From Congregibacter litoralis KT71 (lineage in GTDB: Bacteria; Pseudomonadota; Gammaproteobacteria; Pseudomonadales; Halieaceae), in NCBI RefSeq assembly GCF_000153125.2, contig NZ_CM002299.1, forward strand, positions 60,709-124,708: a stretch of DNA of 64,000 nt, written 5' to 3'. This document shows positions 15,698-25,286 of the stretch, piece after piece. Each line of letters begins with the position of its first letter. Positions within the stretch are counted from its first letter, which is position 1. The translations under genes and the position numbers were made by a program. Below the pieces are notes generated by a model that was not told the DNA's origin, made no database searches, and saw nothing but the letters and a program-made list of their open reading frames with translations.

Positions 15698-17116
15698 ATG
15701 AACAGAGTAACGGTACATTCATTCAAGGCAGCGCTCTGCCTGATGCTATCGGGCATGGCCCTCACACCCACGGCCTGGGGCCAGGACCAGGAGCTGATGC
15801 TTAGTGAAGGCAGCATCGAACACGCAAAAATGCTGCGGGACACGGCAATGCAGGGGTCCATGGCCTATGAAATCGTCGAGTCGCTCACCACGGAAGTGGG
15901 TCCCCGACTCGCGGGTACCGCCGCGGAAGCCCGCGCCCGTGACTGGGCTGTTGCCAAGTTGGAATCTCTGGGTTTTGACGGCGTACGTGTTGAGCCTTTC
16001 ACCATCGAGGGCTGGGAGCGGGGCGCAGAGAGCGCAGAGCTCATCGACCCCTACCCGCAGCCCCTGTCCTTTACGACGCTCGGCGGATCCGTAGCCACGC
16101 CGGACTCGGGCATCGAAGCGGATGTGGCGTTTTTTGCTACGCTCGCAGACCTTGAGGCCGCGGCCCCGGGAAGTCTCGAGGGCAAGATTGCCTTTGTTTC
16201 CCATGCCATGCAGAAAACCCAGGATGGATCGTCCTACGGTTTTCACGGCCGCCTCCGGCGCTCCGGCGCAAGCATTGCCGCCAGCAAGGGTGCCGTGGCA
16301 ATTCTCATCCGCTCCATCGGCACAGATTCCCACCGCATGCCCCACACGGGCTCCATGCGGTACGATCCTGAGATCGGGAAGATTCCCGCTGCGGCGCTGT
16401 CCAACCCCGACGCGGATCAGCTCGAACGCATTCATGCCCGGGGCGAGACCATGCGCGTACGCTTGAACGTTCAGCCGATATTCACCGGCGAGAGCGAGAC
16501 GGGCAATGTCATCGTGGATATCCGCGGCACGGAGCACCCGGATGAGGTCGTGATTATCGGCGGCCACCTCGATAGCTGGGATCTCGGCACCGGCGCTATT
16601 GACGATGGTGCGGGCATTGGCATCGCAACAGCCGCCGCCAAACTTATCCTTGATAGCGGAAAGCGTCCCAAGCGAAGCATTCGTCTGATTTTCTGGGGCG
16701 CTGAGGAAGTGGGTTTGCTGGGGGGCTTTGCCTACCTCGAACGCCACAAAAAGGATCTCGACAAGCAGATCATAGGCACCGAGAGCGACTTTGGTGCGGG
16801 TAAAATCTGGCAGCTCAATTCCCGGGTCAGTGCAGAAGCCCAGCCCCTGGTGGACAAAATGGCGGAGCTATTGGCACCCATCGGCGTTGCGCCTGGGAGC
16901 AGCGACTCGCCGGGCGCCGGTCCTGACCTGACACCCCTGGTGCGGGCGGGTATGCCCTCCCTTCGACTGAATCAGGATGGCCGCGACTACTTCGACCTCC
17001 ATCACACCCCGGATGACACCCTGGACAAGATAAATCCCCACGACCTGGATCAGAACGTCGCCGCTTTCGCCGTGTTTGCCTGGCTGGCAGCGGACACGGG
17101 GCTCAGCTTTAAATAG
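15698..17116 (+). CDS. M28-family zinc aminopeptidase, exported
   Basis: A 472-residue metallopeptidase of family M28 (with an inserted PA domain around residues 130-260). An N-terminal signal peptide ends near GMALTPTAWG, so it acts in the periplasm or outside. The two-zinc site is visible: GGHLDSWDLGTGAIDDGAG (His, Asp) near residue 290, GAEEVGLLGG (Glu pair) near 340, the aspartate of TESDFGAG near 365, and the histidine of FDLHHTPDDTLD near 440. The family includes eukaryotic plasma glutamate carboxypeptidase and bacterial aminopeptidases. It seems monocistronic and converges with the thiolase gene. Confidence 0.92.
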   Translation: MNRVTVHSFKAALCLMLSGMALTPTAWGQDQELMLSEGSIEHAKMLRDTAMQGSMAYEIVESLTTEVGPRLAGTAAEARARDWAVAKLESLGFDGVRVEPFTIEGWERGAESAELIDPYPQPLSFTTLGGSVATPDSGIEADVAFFATLADLEAAAPGSLEGKIAFVSHAMQKTQDGSSYGFHGRLRRSGASIAASKGAVAILIRSIGTDSHRMPHTGSMRYDPEIGKIPAAALSNPDADQLERIHARGETMRVRLNVQPIFTGESETGNVIVDIRGTEHPDEVVIIGGHLDSWDLGTGAIDDGAGIGIATAAAKLILDSGKRPKRSIRLIFWGAEEVGLLGGFAYLERHKKDLDKQIIGTESDFGAGKIWQLNSRVSAEAQPLVDKMAELLAPIGVAPGSSDSPGAGPDLTPLVRAGMPSLRLNQDGRDYFDLHHTPDDTLDKINPHDLDQNVAAFAVFAWLAADTGLSFK

Positions 17117-17137
17117 GCCTTAGTCTCCTACCCCGCC

Positions 17138-18373
17138 TCATACCCCACCTACACCCACCACCAGGCTCGCGCAGGTGGTGGTACTGCCGCCAAGGTTAAA
17201 GGTGATCATGTTTTCGGCGCCGGCAATCTGAGCGGCGCCGGCTTTGCCCGTTACCTGCCGCGCGCAGTCCAGGGCCATGCGTACCCCCGTCGCCCCGACG
17301 GGATGCCCCAGTCCGATCAGCCCACCGCTGGCATTGACCGGAAAACTGCCGTCCGCCGCGATGGTGCCGTCTTCCACCGCCTTCCAGGACTCACCGGGTG
17401 CTGTAAGCCCGCAATGATCCAAGGCCATGTACTCGGTGATAGTAAAACAATCGTGGGTTTCGAGGCCGTCCAGCGCTGTGATCTGAGAGACATTGGCACG
17501 GCGCAGGGCGTCCGTGATGGTATCTGCCGCGTGGGGAAACAGCAGAGGCTGCCCCTCACTGAGGGCAAGCTTCTGCTCCAACAGCAGGGGTGCCGAGCGA
17601 TGGCCCCAGCCCTTGATCCGGGGAACATCCCCAAGGGCGACGCCCTGTTTCTGCGCATGCTCCCGGGCAACACGTTCACTCACAAGAATCACGCAGGCAG
17701 CGCCGTCAGTGATCTGTCCGCAATCCAGTTTACGGACCCGACCTTCAATCACGGGGTTGAGCTTGTCATCCTCACCGAAACAACCCGAGGGGAACTGCCA
17801 GTCCCGGGATTGGGCGTTTGGATTTCGCTGCGCGTTTCCAAAATTGATCTCCGCGATGCGCGCCAGGTGTTCATGCTTGAGTCCGTGGCGCTTTTCGTAC
17901 TCCTCGCTGATGCGATCAAAAAGAAAAGGCCAGGGATAATCGCAGTCAGTGGCCTCTTCGCCATGCCACACCGCAGCACCCAGATGTTCAGCACCGGTTT
18001 TTCCGTCTACGTTACGCATGAGTTCGATACCCAGAACACAGGCCACGTCATAGTGTCCCGCTTCTATGTCACGCATGGCGGACAACATGGCAATGGAGCC
18101 CGAGGCACAGGCCGCCTCATGGCGCGAGGTGGGTATGCCGTTTAACTCGGGAAACACATGGGCAAAGAAGCCTCCCATCAGTCCCTGGCCGCAGAAGAGA
18201 TCGGCCACGAAGTTACCCACATGTCCCACTTCGATGCGCGCCGGATCAATGGCCGCATCCTTCACCGCCGCCTCCATGACTTCACGGAACATGGCGTAGA
18301 TATCCAGGCCTTCGCGGTTCCAGTTCCGCGCAAAATCCGTTTGGGCGCCGCCTAACAAGTACACCGCAGTCAT
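17138..18373 (-). CDS. Thiolase / acetyl-CoA acetyltransferase family
   Basis: A 411-residue thiolase-fold enzyme. The nucleophilic cysteine is in HEAACASGSIAMLSAM near residue 95, and the C-terminal GLIGLGHPVGATGVRMAL carries the catalytic His; the DGLETHDCFTITEYMALDH segment is typical of SCP2-like and fadA/acat-type thiolases used in beta-oxidation or steroid side-chain removal. The usual second active-site cysteine motif (CxG) is not obvious: the end has NLGGSTTTCASLVVG. GGAGTAAGACC precedes the ATG at 18373. It follows a CoA ligase gene by 120 bases on the same strand, which suggests acyl chain degradation. The acyl donor is unknown. Confidence 0.88.
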   Translation of the reverse strand: MTAVYLLGGAQTDFARNWNREGLDIYAMFREVMEAAVKDAAIDPARIEVGHVGNFVADLFCGQGLMGGFFAHVFPELNGIPTSRHEAACASGSIAMLSAMRDIEAGHYDVACVLGIELMRNVDGKTGAEHLGAAVWHGEEATDCDYPWPFLFDRISEEYEKRHGLKHEHLARIAEINFGNAQRNPNAQSRDWQFPSGCFGEDDKLNPVIEGRVRKLDCGQITDGAACVILVSERVAREHAQKQGVALGDVPRIKGWGHRSAPLLLEQKLALSEGQPLLFPHAADTITDALRRANVSQITALDGLETHDCFTITEYMALDHCGLTAPGESWKAVEDGTIAADGSFPVNASGGLIGLGHPVGATGVRMALDCARQVTGKAGAAQIAGAENMITFNLGGSTTTCASLVVGVGGV

Positions 18374-18493
18374 GGTCTTACTCCTGAAATTATCAACTCG
18401 TGAACCTTCCTGTCTTGTTGTTTGCAAGGCAGGGCGGCGCTGCCGTAGCTGCCCTCCCCACCCGACCGGCTGCCCGTTAACAGCCTATCGTCT

Positions 18494-20188
18494 TTAGCGC
18501 TTTTCCACCTGCTCGCGAAGGGCATTGCGCAGGACCTTCCCCAGGGGGTTGCGGGGCAGGGAGGAAAACACTTCCAGGCGCTCGGGCAGTTTAAAGCGAG
18601 CCAGGCCCTTATCGCGGAGAAAATCCCGCAAGGCATCCAGGGTAGGCGCCTCACTATCCTCCAAGATTACAAGGCAGGCGCAGATCCGCTCCCCCAGATC
18701 GTCGTCGGCGTAGGCGCAAACAGCGGCTTCTGCCAAGCCGGGCATGCTCTCCAGCAAACTATCGATTTCGCTGGGCGAAAGCTTCGTGCCACCGCGATTA
18801 ATAATATCTTTGCAACGACCAACGATGCGGTAGTGACTGGGTTTGTCAGGGCAGATCTCTACGAGATCCCCACTTCTAAAAAACCCGTCGGCGGTAAACA
18901 CCCCATCACCATCGTGATTCAGATAGCCGTCAAATACCCCGGGGCCATCAACGACCAGTTCACCGGGAACCCCGGCTTCGGTGACGGTCGCTCCGGTCTC
19001 TACATCATCGATACGTGTGAGCATGGCATCGGGCGCAAAGCTTTCAAAGCTCATACCCGGCGCCCCCAGCCGGGGAAAGAGCTGCGCGCGATCCGCTGGG
19101 GAAGGGGAATTAGCGGGTGTCGCGATAAGCCCGATCCCCTCGTTGGAGCCGTAAAAGTTGATGATGGGCTTTCCGAAGTCGCTCTCAAAGACCTCAATCA
19201 TAGCGGGTGACAGGGGCACAGAGCCCGAACCAATGACCCGCAGGGCAGAAAAGTCGAACTGATTCCACATCTCGGCTTGCTGCGCGAGGCGATTGAGCAG
19301 CGGTGGTGGCGCCAGGGTGAAGTTAATGGACTCCTCCTGCAACTGCTGCAGATAAAGGGGGATGTCCAGGGGGTGGTGAAGCACCAGGGTGCAGTTGCAC
19401 AGCGCCGAAGGGAACAGGAATCCCCCCAGGGCCGCCATATTGATCATGGGAAAGGGCGACAGTAAGCGCTCGCCATCGCGATACTCGGCGGCGTGGGCGG
19501 TGATCCTACCCTGGGCGATCCACATATTGTGACTGCGGGGAACGCCCTTGGGCGTGCCCGTGGTCCCTGAGGTCCAGGCGATGGTCAGGATAGCGTTGGG
19601 ATCATTGGCCCACTCTGGCGTTGACTCACTGCTCCCACCCACCCCGGCAAACACATCAAGATCCGCGAGAACATCGATCACAGGCGTATCCGACAGCACC
19701 TCGCGCGCCTGTGCCGCAAGATCAGCGCCGCGCAACTCGCCCACGGTGATAAACGCTGCGGGATGCAGCTCGGCGGCAAAATGCGAAATCTCATGGGCGG
19801 CGTACTGAACGGCAATAGGCGATATCACTGCGCCAAGCTTGTTGAGGGCGTAATACAGCACAATCAATTCTGAGGTGTTCGGGAGTTGAAGTATCACCGC
19901 ATCGCCGGGAGTGATTCCGCGAGCCTGTAACGCCAGGGCACAGGCGGAGCTCGCCTCATCGAGTTGACGAAGGGTGAGACGTCGGGGAGAAACCCCCATG
20001 AGCGACGCTTTATCCGGCTGATCCACCACCGCTTCGCGATCCGGGTGGCTACGCGCGTTGTTTGCAAGAAGTCCATGCAGGGTCTGAGTACCCCACAGAC
20101 CGGCATCGAGGTAGTGCTTGGTCCTGTGCAAGCGGTTATCCGGAACTTTGAAGCGGCGCGGCGTGGCGCGACTCAAGCTGTCACTCAT
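18494..20188 (-). CDS. AMP-forming acyl-CoA synthetase
   Basis: An ANL-superfamily ligase, 564 residues from the ATG at 20188 (a GTG three codons upstream is also open). The adenylate motif TIAWTSGTTGTPKGVPRSHN is near residue 205, INFYGSNEGIG near 345, the hinge and C-terminal subdomain IVGRCKDIINRGGTKLSPSE near 450, and the catalytic lysine in PRNPLGKVLRNAL near the end. It joins CoA to a carboxylic acid in the cytoplasm. It is clearly different from the ligase at 1634-3199 (different lengths and motif details). The thiolase gene after it, same strand, fits an oxidative degradation route; the specific acid is unknown. Confidence 0.9.
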   Translation of the reverse strand: MSDSLSRATPRRFKVPDNRLHRTKHYLDAGLWGTQTLHGLLANNARSHPDREAVVDQPDKASLMGVSPRRLTLRQLDEASSACALALQARGITPGDAVILQLPNTSELIVLYYALNKLGAVISPIAVQYAAHEISHFAAELHPAAFITVGELRGADLAAQAREVLSDTPVIDVLADLDVFAGVGGSSESTPEWANDPNAILTIAWTSGTTGTPKGVPRSHNMWIAQGRITAHAAEYRDGERLLSPFPMINMAALGGFLFPSALCNCTLVLHHPLDIPLYLQQLQEESINFTLAPPPLLNRLAQQAEMWNQFDFSALRVIGSGSVPLSPAMIEVFESDFGKPIINFYGSNEGIGLIATPANSPSPADRAQLFPRLGAPGMSFESFAPDAMLTRIDDVETGATVTEAGVPGELVVDGPGVFDGYLNHDGDGVFTADGFFRSGDLVEICPDKPSHYRIVGRCKDIINRGGTKLSPSEIDSLLESMPGLAEAAVCAYADDDLGERICACLVILEDSEAPTLDALRDFLRDKGLARFKLPERLEVFSSLPRNPLGKVLRNALREQVEKR

Positions 20189-20344
20189 AAGACCCACGTG
20201 CAGTTATTAGCGTTATCGGGCGACCCAGTCTAGGTGAGCCTCGGCAACCCCGCAAGAACTCGGGGGCGCGCTTCCTGACAACTGGCGGCCGCGCGCTGTC
20301 ACGGCGTTTTGTGGAAGTCTGTGTGGGGTTTTTGGGTGCTGGAA

Positions 20345-20374
20345 ACAAAAAACCCACCGTGAAAGGTGGGTTTC
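20345..20374 (-). terminator. Intrinsic terminator of the TonB2 operon
   Basis: On the minus strand, AAACCCACC, loop TTTCAC region, GGTGGGTTT is followed by TTTTGTTTCC. The stem ends 22 bases after the stop codon of the TPR gene, closing the seven-gene run. The tail is moderate rather than perfect. Confidence 0.85.
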
Positions 20375-20395
20375 TAAAAACTCTGCCGCGATGCT

Positions 20396-21748
20396 TTAGT
20401 CTGCGTCAGCAGCCAGGCTCTTCTGACGCTCCAGTTCGGAGTTCATGTACTTAATCCACTGATCGGCGTACTTCTTGGAGCGCTCATCACGACCCGCCGC
20501 GCGGAAGGCGTCCCGTGCCTTGGCGTATTGATCAGTATTGAAGTAGGCCATGCCCAGAACCAGCCGTGCGTTGTCGGGGCGCTTAACACCACCGCGATCC
20601 AGACCCTTGGTGATCGCCTCTATGGCCTTTTCATTCTGGTCTGCATCCAGATAGATGTTGCCAAGACGGGCATACAGATCCCCATCATCAGACATGGATG
20701 CCGCTTTTTCCATCGCGGGAATCGCATCGGCCACTTCCTGCGCCTGACGCAGGGCTCCGGCCAGCAACTCCCAGTTCTTGGAGTTGTCCTGAACAATGTC
20801 TTCGGCGAGTCCTTCCTTTAATACCACCGCCGCTTTGTAAGGCACCTCGGCGTTCAGGAATAGCGACGCCATGTTGCGATATTCGCCGTCCTTTTCCAGC
20901 ATGTCCTGGACGTAGGCGGTTTCCATGGCACCCAGCTGACGGGCTTCCTTGTTTTGCTCGGAATACATAAAGCTGAGCTGCACCCAGTACTGCTTCTTGG
21001 GATAAAAAGTAATGAGTTGCCGGAGGGTTCCCGTCGCCTCATCAACCATATTCAGCTCGGCGTAGAGAAAACGCTGGAGGTTGTACCACTGCTCCTTGGG
21101 AATCTTGCCCTTGGAATCAAAGTCATCAATGGCGATATTGATGTTCTTGAGCGCTTCGTTGTAGTCCTTGAGTTGGTAGTAACCCTGAGCCAGCAAGACA
21201 TAGGCGGTAGCGTTGGGGGTGTCCGTCATCTGGAACCACTTCTGCAGTGCATCAATGCCCTGTTCCCAACGCTCCTGAACAAAGTACAGCTGCGCTACGG
21301 TGAATCGGGTATTGATCTCCATGGCCAGAGGGATGTCCGGCTGCTTGATCACGTTCTCGTAGGATTGGAGCGCCGAGGTGTAATCTTCGTTGGAGTAGTG
21401 AATAAAGGCGTAAAGGTTGTAGACATTCGCCAGCTCGTAGCTGTTGAGTTCATTGTCGCGGCGACCGGCCAACATCGCGTCCAGCACGCTGGCGGCCGTA
21501 GCCAGGTCCTTGGCTTCGGCCGCGGCCTGCGCTTCCGCAAGCTTCTCGTAGACCTTGTTTCTCAAGGCAGGCGTACGACGAGTTTCCTGCTCCTGCTTCG
21601 GTTGCGCATCTTGCGCCTGGGCTTCGGCAATACCGCTCACAACGGGCCCAAGGGCCGTCTGGGAAACCACAATCTGTGCGGCAACTACGGGCAGTGCCAG
21701 CAGAAAACTTCTGACGCCAACATTCATCGCGCGTTTTGTGAAATTCAT
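20396..21748 (-). CDS. TPR protein of the TonB2 operon
   Basis: A 450-residue protein with an N-terminal signal/membrane segment (SFLLALPVVAAQIVVSQTAL), an acidic Gln/Ala-rich linker, then tetratricopeptide repeats across about residues 80-440, e.g. ATAYVLLAQGYYQLKDYNEA, DLYARLGNIYLDADQNEKAI and ARLVLGMAYFNTDQYAKARD. TPRs mediate protein contacts, and in Vibrio and Alteromonadales TonB2 loci a periplasmic TPR protein closes the operon and is needed for TonB2 function, as I recall. Here it is the last gene, followed by a terminator. It is predicted to sit in the periplasm, possibly anchored in the inner membrane. Confidence 0.85.
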   Translation of the reverse strand: MNFTKRAMNVGVRSFLLALPVVAAQIVVSQTALGPVVSGIAEAQAQDAQPKQEQETRRTPALRNKVYEKLAEAQAAAEAKDLATAASVLDAMLAGRRDNELNSYELANVYNLYAFIHYSNEDYTSALQSYENVIKQPDIPLAMEINTRFTVAQLYFVQERWEQGIDALQKWFQMTDTPNATAYVLLAQGYYQLKDYNEALKNINIAIDDFDSKGKIPKEQWYNLQRFLYAELNMVDEATGTLRQLITFYPKKQYWVQLSFMYSEQNKEARQLGAMETAYVQDMLEKDGEYRNMASLFLNAEVPYKAAVVLKEGLAEDIVQDNSKNWELLAGALRQAQEVADAIPAMEKAASMSDDGDLYARLGNIYLDADQNEKAIEAITKGLDRGGVKRPDNARLVLGMAYFNTDQYAKARDAFRAAGRDERSKKYADQWIKYMNSELERQKSLAADAD

Positions 21749-21818
21749 AACCTTGCCTTCGCTTGTTTACGCTAACCGGGCTCCGGGTGTGCCGGAGCGC
21801 CTTTTAATCTCTCAAGTC

Positions 21819-22424
21819 TTACTGCTCAAGTTCGTAGGTGAACTTGTTCTGTACCCCGGCCACCTCAATTGCTTCGCCGTCTACCACGCGAGGCTTGTAC
21901 TTAAACTTCTCGGCAGCTTTTACCGATGCACGCTCAAAAACACCGGACGGTGCGCAGTCAACCGGCAGGGGATCACGAATCGATCCACTCTTGGTGACCG
22001 TGTACTCCACAATGCAGTAACCCGTGATACCACGCGTCTGTGCGCGCCGGGGATAGATCGGCGCCACTTTTACGATGGGAAGGTATTCACCGTCACCGGA
22101 GGACATACCGCTGCTGCTGATCTGGACATCAACACCGGCATTTGGTGCGATGTTTGCGACATCCATGTCCGTATCAAAGTCGATCTCGAGGGGCTCCAGT
22201 TCCGGGGGTGGCTCCTCGGGGTCTTCAACCTTCTCGGGCTTTAGTTCCTTGGTGTTGACTTCAATTTCACGCTCTGGAACAACGATATCGGCGATCTTGC
22301 GGCCTTTTGTGTCTTCCTGTTCGTAATCTTTGTCAATGAGGCTCTGCATAAGAAAGAAGAGACCAAAGGCCACGGGTATGGCGACAATGGCACCTATAAA
22401 CGCACGAACAAATGAATTTCCCAT
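21819..22424 (-). CDS. tonB: TonB2-type energy transducer
   Basis: A short TonB of 201 residues, the protein that carries energy from ExbB-ExbD to outer-membrane receptors. An N-terminal membrane anchor covers about residues 8-27 (AFIGAIVAIPVAFGLFFLMQ). A compact acidic-proline linker (EDPEEPPPELEPLE) replaces the long proline-lysine rods of classical TonB. The C-terminal domain begins about residue 110 (YLPIVKVAPIYPRRAQTRGI), includes GYCIVEYTVTKSGSIRD, and ends in VAGVQNKFTYELEQ. Two cysteines there may form a disulfide. It lies 5 bases behind exbD and before the TPR gene. Confidence 0.92.
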   Translation of the reverse strand: MGNSFVRAFIGAIVAIPVAFGLFFLMQSLIDKDYEQEDTKGRKIADIVVPEREIEVNTKELKPEKVEDPEEPPPELEPLEIDFDTDMDVANIAPNAGVDVQISSSGMSSGDGEYLPIVKVAPIYPRRAQTRGITGYCIVEYTVTKSGSIRDPLPVDCAPSGVFERASVKAAEKFKYKPRVVDGEAIEVAGVQNKFTYELEQ

Positions 22425-22429
22425 AACGA

Positions 22430-22852
22430 TTACGCCTCGTCATCCGTTGAGATACAGGGCGGCGACGTCAACTGGTCACGGACCGCGTCGTACAGGTCCT
22501 CGACCACGTAGGCCGGCGTGTCCTGATCTACCTGAATCACCATGTTTGCCTGGGGGGCTTCCTTCTTGGCGATCTCAACCAATTGGGAGGCACGCTCCAT
22601 GGGCACCTTGTTCTTGTTGTAGTAGATATCGCCCTTGTCATCAACCGCAAAAATGATCGTGCCGCGGTCACAGGCAATGGTCGTAGCAGCCTGGGGCTTG
22701 AAAATCTCGATGCCCGGCTCTTTTACAAAAGAAGAAGTCACGATAAAGAAGATCAACATGATAAAAACCACGTCGAGCATTGGGGTCAGGTCGATCTGAC
22801 CCGCTTCGCCGTCCGCGGCTTTTCGTTTGGCAGCGCTTTCTTGCAAGCTCAT
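22430..22852 (-). CDS. exbD: ExbD-family protein (second copy)
   Basis: A 140-residue proton-channel subunit. The single membrane helix, DLTPMLDVVFIMLIFFIV, has the essential aspartate (LD) near residue 27; the rest is a periplasmic domain (KGDIYYNKNKVPMERA and MVIQVDQDTPAYVVEDL). With ExbB it uses the proton gradient to drive TonB. It differs from the adjacent ExbD in the C-terminal half, so the two are paralogues rather than a recent duplicate. Only one base separates the two genes. Confidence 0.92.
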   Translation of the reverse strand: MSLQESAAKRKAADGEAGQIDLTPMLDVVFIMLIFFIVTSSFVKEPGIEIFKPQAATTIACDRGTIIFAVDDKGDIYYNKNKVPMERASQLVEIAKKEAPQANMVIQVDQDTPAYVVEDLYDAVRDQLTSPPCISTDDEA

Positions 22853-22853
22853 A

Positions 22854-23261
22854 TTACTTACGCTCCCCGCTAGCCCAGTTGATCGCTCCGGCCCCCGCCT
22901 CTCGCGCCGAATCGGCGACTTCGACGACGGTGTTGGCTTTCGCGCCCTTGTCGACCTTGATGCTTACGGCCTGCTCGGGATCCGCAGCCAGTAGCCGCTG
23001 GATATTCGCCCGCACGGCGCGCGCATCTACCCGACGGTTTTCCATCCAGATTTGGTCATCAGATTGAATGCGCACGAGAATACTCGTGGCGTCCGAAGGA
23101 TCCGAGTTGGTGTTATCGGGACGATTGATCTCGATACCCGCTTCCTTGATAAACGAAGCGACCACGATAAAGAAGATGAGCATGATAAACACCACGTCCA
23201 ACATGGGCGTGAGGTCGATCTCAGCTCCTTCGTCTTCCTGCTTTTTAACAAGTTTGCGCAT
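22854..23261 (-). CDS. exbD: ExbD-family protein (first copy)
   Basis: A 135-residue paralogue of its neighbour, with the helix DLTPMLDVVFIMLIFFIVVA and the same aspartate, plus a periplasmic part containing VRIQSDDQIWMENRRVDA and EQAVSIKVDKGAKANTVVEV. The membrane helix is nearly identical in the two while the periplasmic parts are diverged, which suggests a mixed ExbD oligomer, or different partners in the periplasm. It lies 64 bases behind the exbB gene; that gap holds a short duplicated GAATCAGTG but no visible promoter. Confidence 0.92.
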   Translation of the reverse strand: MRKLVKKQEDEGAEIDLTPMLDVVFIMLIFFIVVASFIKEAGIEINRPDNTNSDPSDATSILVRIQSDDQIWMENRRVDARAVRANIQRLLAADPEQAVSIKVDKGAKANTVVEVADSAREAGAGAINWASGERK

Positions 23262-23325
23262 GTATTAAATACCTGTTCGTACCTGTTGCTACGGGTCAGT
23301 GACCCGAGAATCAGTGGTTCGCGAA

Positions 23326-23844
23326 TCAGTGATCAGACGTCAGCTGGTCCTCGAGCAATTCCTGCTCGCGATCGGCAATACGCTGAATATAAGTGTTGGC
23401 AAATAGCCCCGAGAGTGCGGCCACCATACCCGCCATAGTGGGAATCGTGGCCCGCTCGACACCGCCCGCCATGGACTTGGCATCACCACCACCGGTCACG
23501 GCCATCACGTTAAACACCTCGATCATCCCCGTCACCGTGCCCAGCAGCCCGAGAAGGGGGCACAGGGCAACAAGCGTGGTGATCACATTGAGGTTGGCGT
23601 GAATATCCTCGCGACTGACGGACAGCAACTGCGACCGGATTTGTTTGGCGTTCCAGGACTTGCGCTCAGAGCGCGACTCCCAGGCATTGATGGTCTCAAA
23701 GACCTCTTTGCGCCATACAAAGGTGAAGAACCACAGTCGCTCAAAGATCAGGGTCCACATAACGAAGACCAGGATCGCGATGAGCCAGAGCACATTCCCG
23801 CCTTTATCCATAAAGGCGAGAATGGTTTCCAGGAAGCCTCCCAT
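23326..23844 (-). CDS. exbB: ExbB-family proton channel subunit (small)
   Basis: A 172-residue MotA/TolQ/ExbB protein: an N-terminal membrane helix (GGNVLWLIAILVFVMWTLIF), a cytoplasmic loop, then a two-helix channel module (VITTLVALCPLLGLLGTVTG and ATIPTMAGMVAALSGLFANT). In the complex five such subunits surround an ExbD dimer in the inner membrane. It is shorter than E. coli ExbB, as is usual for TonB2-type ExbB2. It is 17 bases behind the large ExbB-like gene and probably forms one complex with it and the two ExbDs. Confidence 0.93.
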   Translation of the reverse strand: MGGFLETILAFMDKGGNVLWLIAILVFVMWTLIFERLWFFTFVWRKEVFETINAWESRSERKSWNAKQIRSQLLSVSREDIHANLNVITTLVALCPLLGLLGTVTGMIEVFNVMAVTGGGDAKSMAGGVERATIPTMAGMVAALSGLFANTYIQRIADREQELLEDQLTSDH

Positions 23845-23861
23845 GCTTAGCAGCCTCCCGC

Positions 23862-25286
23862 TTACTTGGAGCTGGCTTCGGAGTGCGCAGCAACAATACC
23901 CGTCGCCTGCTCAGTCAACACATGGATGATGCGCTGGGCGCGACCATTAACCAATGTGTGCAGCAGAACCGTCGGGATCGCAACCAGCAGACCAAGAACC
24001 GTGGTGATCAAGGCACCGGAGATACCGCCGGCCATTGCCTTGGGATCGCCCGCACCAAAGATGGTGATGGCCTGGAAGGTGATGATCATACCGGTCACCG
24101 TTCCGAGGAGACCCATGAGCGGGGCGACCGCGGCGATGATCTTGAGCAGGGTGAGGCCGGATTCGAGTTTCGGTGTCTCGCGCATAACCGCTTCGGACAT
24201 CTTCAGCTCGAGGGTCTCGAGATCCATGCTGGGGTTGTCTTCGTGAACCTTCAGCACACGACCCAGAGGGTTGTTGTCGTTGGCCTTGTCAGACTTGAGC
24301 TGCTTGCTCACTTTGGCGCTTACACCGGTGAGAACCAGTACCCGGAAGATCGCCAGAAGGAATGCGAAGGCACCAACCGCCGTAATCGCATAGCCGACAT
24401 AACCACCCTGGTGCCAGCGCTCTTCCAGATTGGGGCTGTCAATGATCGCCGCGAGGAAGGAGCCACCGGTGGGACCCGTGGGGTCGATACCGAAGCGGTG
24501 CATGCCGCTGGAGGCATTCGCAAGCTCCGCTGCCCAGGACGTGTAGTTGCCGGAAGGCTGACGAGGCAGTACCGCGAGGTGGTCGTTGTCGTAGGCCAGG
24601 TAGTTACCCTCGGTATCGATCACGTTGAAAGCGCCGATGCGCACTACGTCGCGGGGAGCACGCTCACCGGAGGCTGTGGCCACTTCGGTGTTAAAGGAAA
24701 CCACCTTGCCGGTTTCGGTGATCTCGCGAAGCATCTCGTACCAGACACGCTCGATTTCTTCGATGTTCGGCAGACGGTCTGAGGTGCTCATCTTGTCGAT
24801 AAGTTCCTCAAGGAACAGGCCGCGATCGGGATACTGTGCGGAAACCAGAGACACCTCGAGGTTCGACTTGAGGTCGCCGGACGCGGCGGTGAGGTGGCCA
24901 AACAGTTCTGTCAGGGCACCCAGACGCTCACGGAGCTGCTCCTGCTTGTCAGCAATAAGAAGCTCGTTTGCTTCAAAGGTATCTTCAAGCTCAGCGGAAC
25001 GACGCTCTTCACGGGCGCGCTCTGCTTCTGCGTCCTTCAGCATCTGTGCCTGATTCGCTTTGGCAGCAGCAAAACGCTGCTCACGCTGGCGGTTCTCAGA
25101 AGCCTCGGTCACCTGGCCCTGTTTGACGAATTCGAGGAGCTCATTGAGGTTCTCAGCGGCTTCAGCGCGGAGATCGGGCTCCGGCGCTGCCGGTGCCGCA
25201 GCATCATCCTGCGCCATGACGGAACTGCTCATCGCGACCAAACCACCCAGAACGAGGGCGGAAACCATATTGTTAAGCGATTTCAT
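23862..25286 (-). CDS. ttpC: TtpC-like large ExbB/TolQ protein with coiled coil
   Basis: A 474-residue protein: signal peptide (ALVLGGLVAMSSSVMAQ), a periplasmic coiled-coil (about residues 45-135, rich in Arg, Glu, Ala, e.g. QREQRFAAAKANQAQML), a periplasmic domain, then a membrane helix near 305-325 and the ExbB-like channel region (TLLKIIAAVAPLMGLLGTVT and SGALITTVLGLLVAIPTVLL) at about 385-450. In Vibrio TonB2 systems this protein, TtpC, links the ExbB/D complex to TonB2 and is required for uptake. Its ATG overlaps the stop of the DUF3450 gene by one base (TAATG), showing translational coupling. Confidence 0.9.
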   Translation of the reverse strand: MKSLNNMVSALVLGGLVAMSSSVMAQDDAAAPAAPEPDLRAEAAENLNELLEFVKQGQVTEASENRQREQRFAAAKANQAQMLKDAEAERAREERRSAELEDTFEANELLIADKQEQLRERLGALTELFGHLTAASGDLKSNLEVSLVSAQYPDRGLFLEELIDKMSTSDRLPNIEEIERVWYEMLREITETGKVVSFNTEVATASGERAPRDVVRIGAFNVIDTEGNYLAYDNDHLAVLPRQPSGNYTSWAAELANASSGMHRFGIDPTGPTGGSFLAAIIDSPNLEERWHQGGYVGYAITAVGAFAFLLAIFRVLVLTGVSAKVSKQLKSDKANDNNPLGRVLKVHEDNPSMDLETLELKMSEAVMRETPKLESGLTLLKIIAAVAPLMGLLGTVTGMIITFQAITIFGAGDPKAMAGGISGALITTVLGLLVAIPTVLLHTLVNGRAQRIIHVLTEQATGIVAAHSEASSK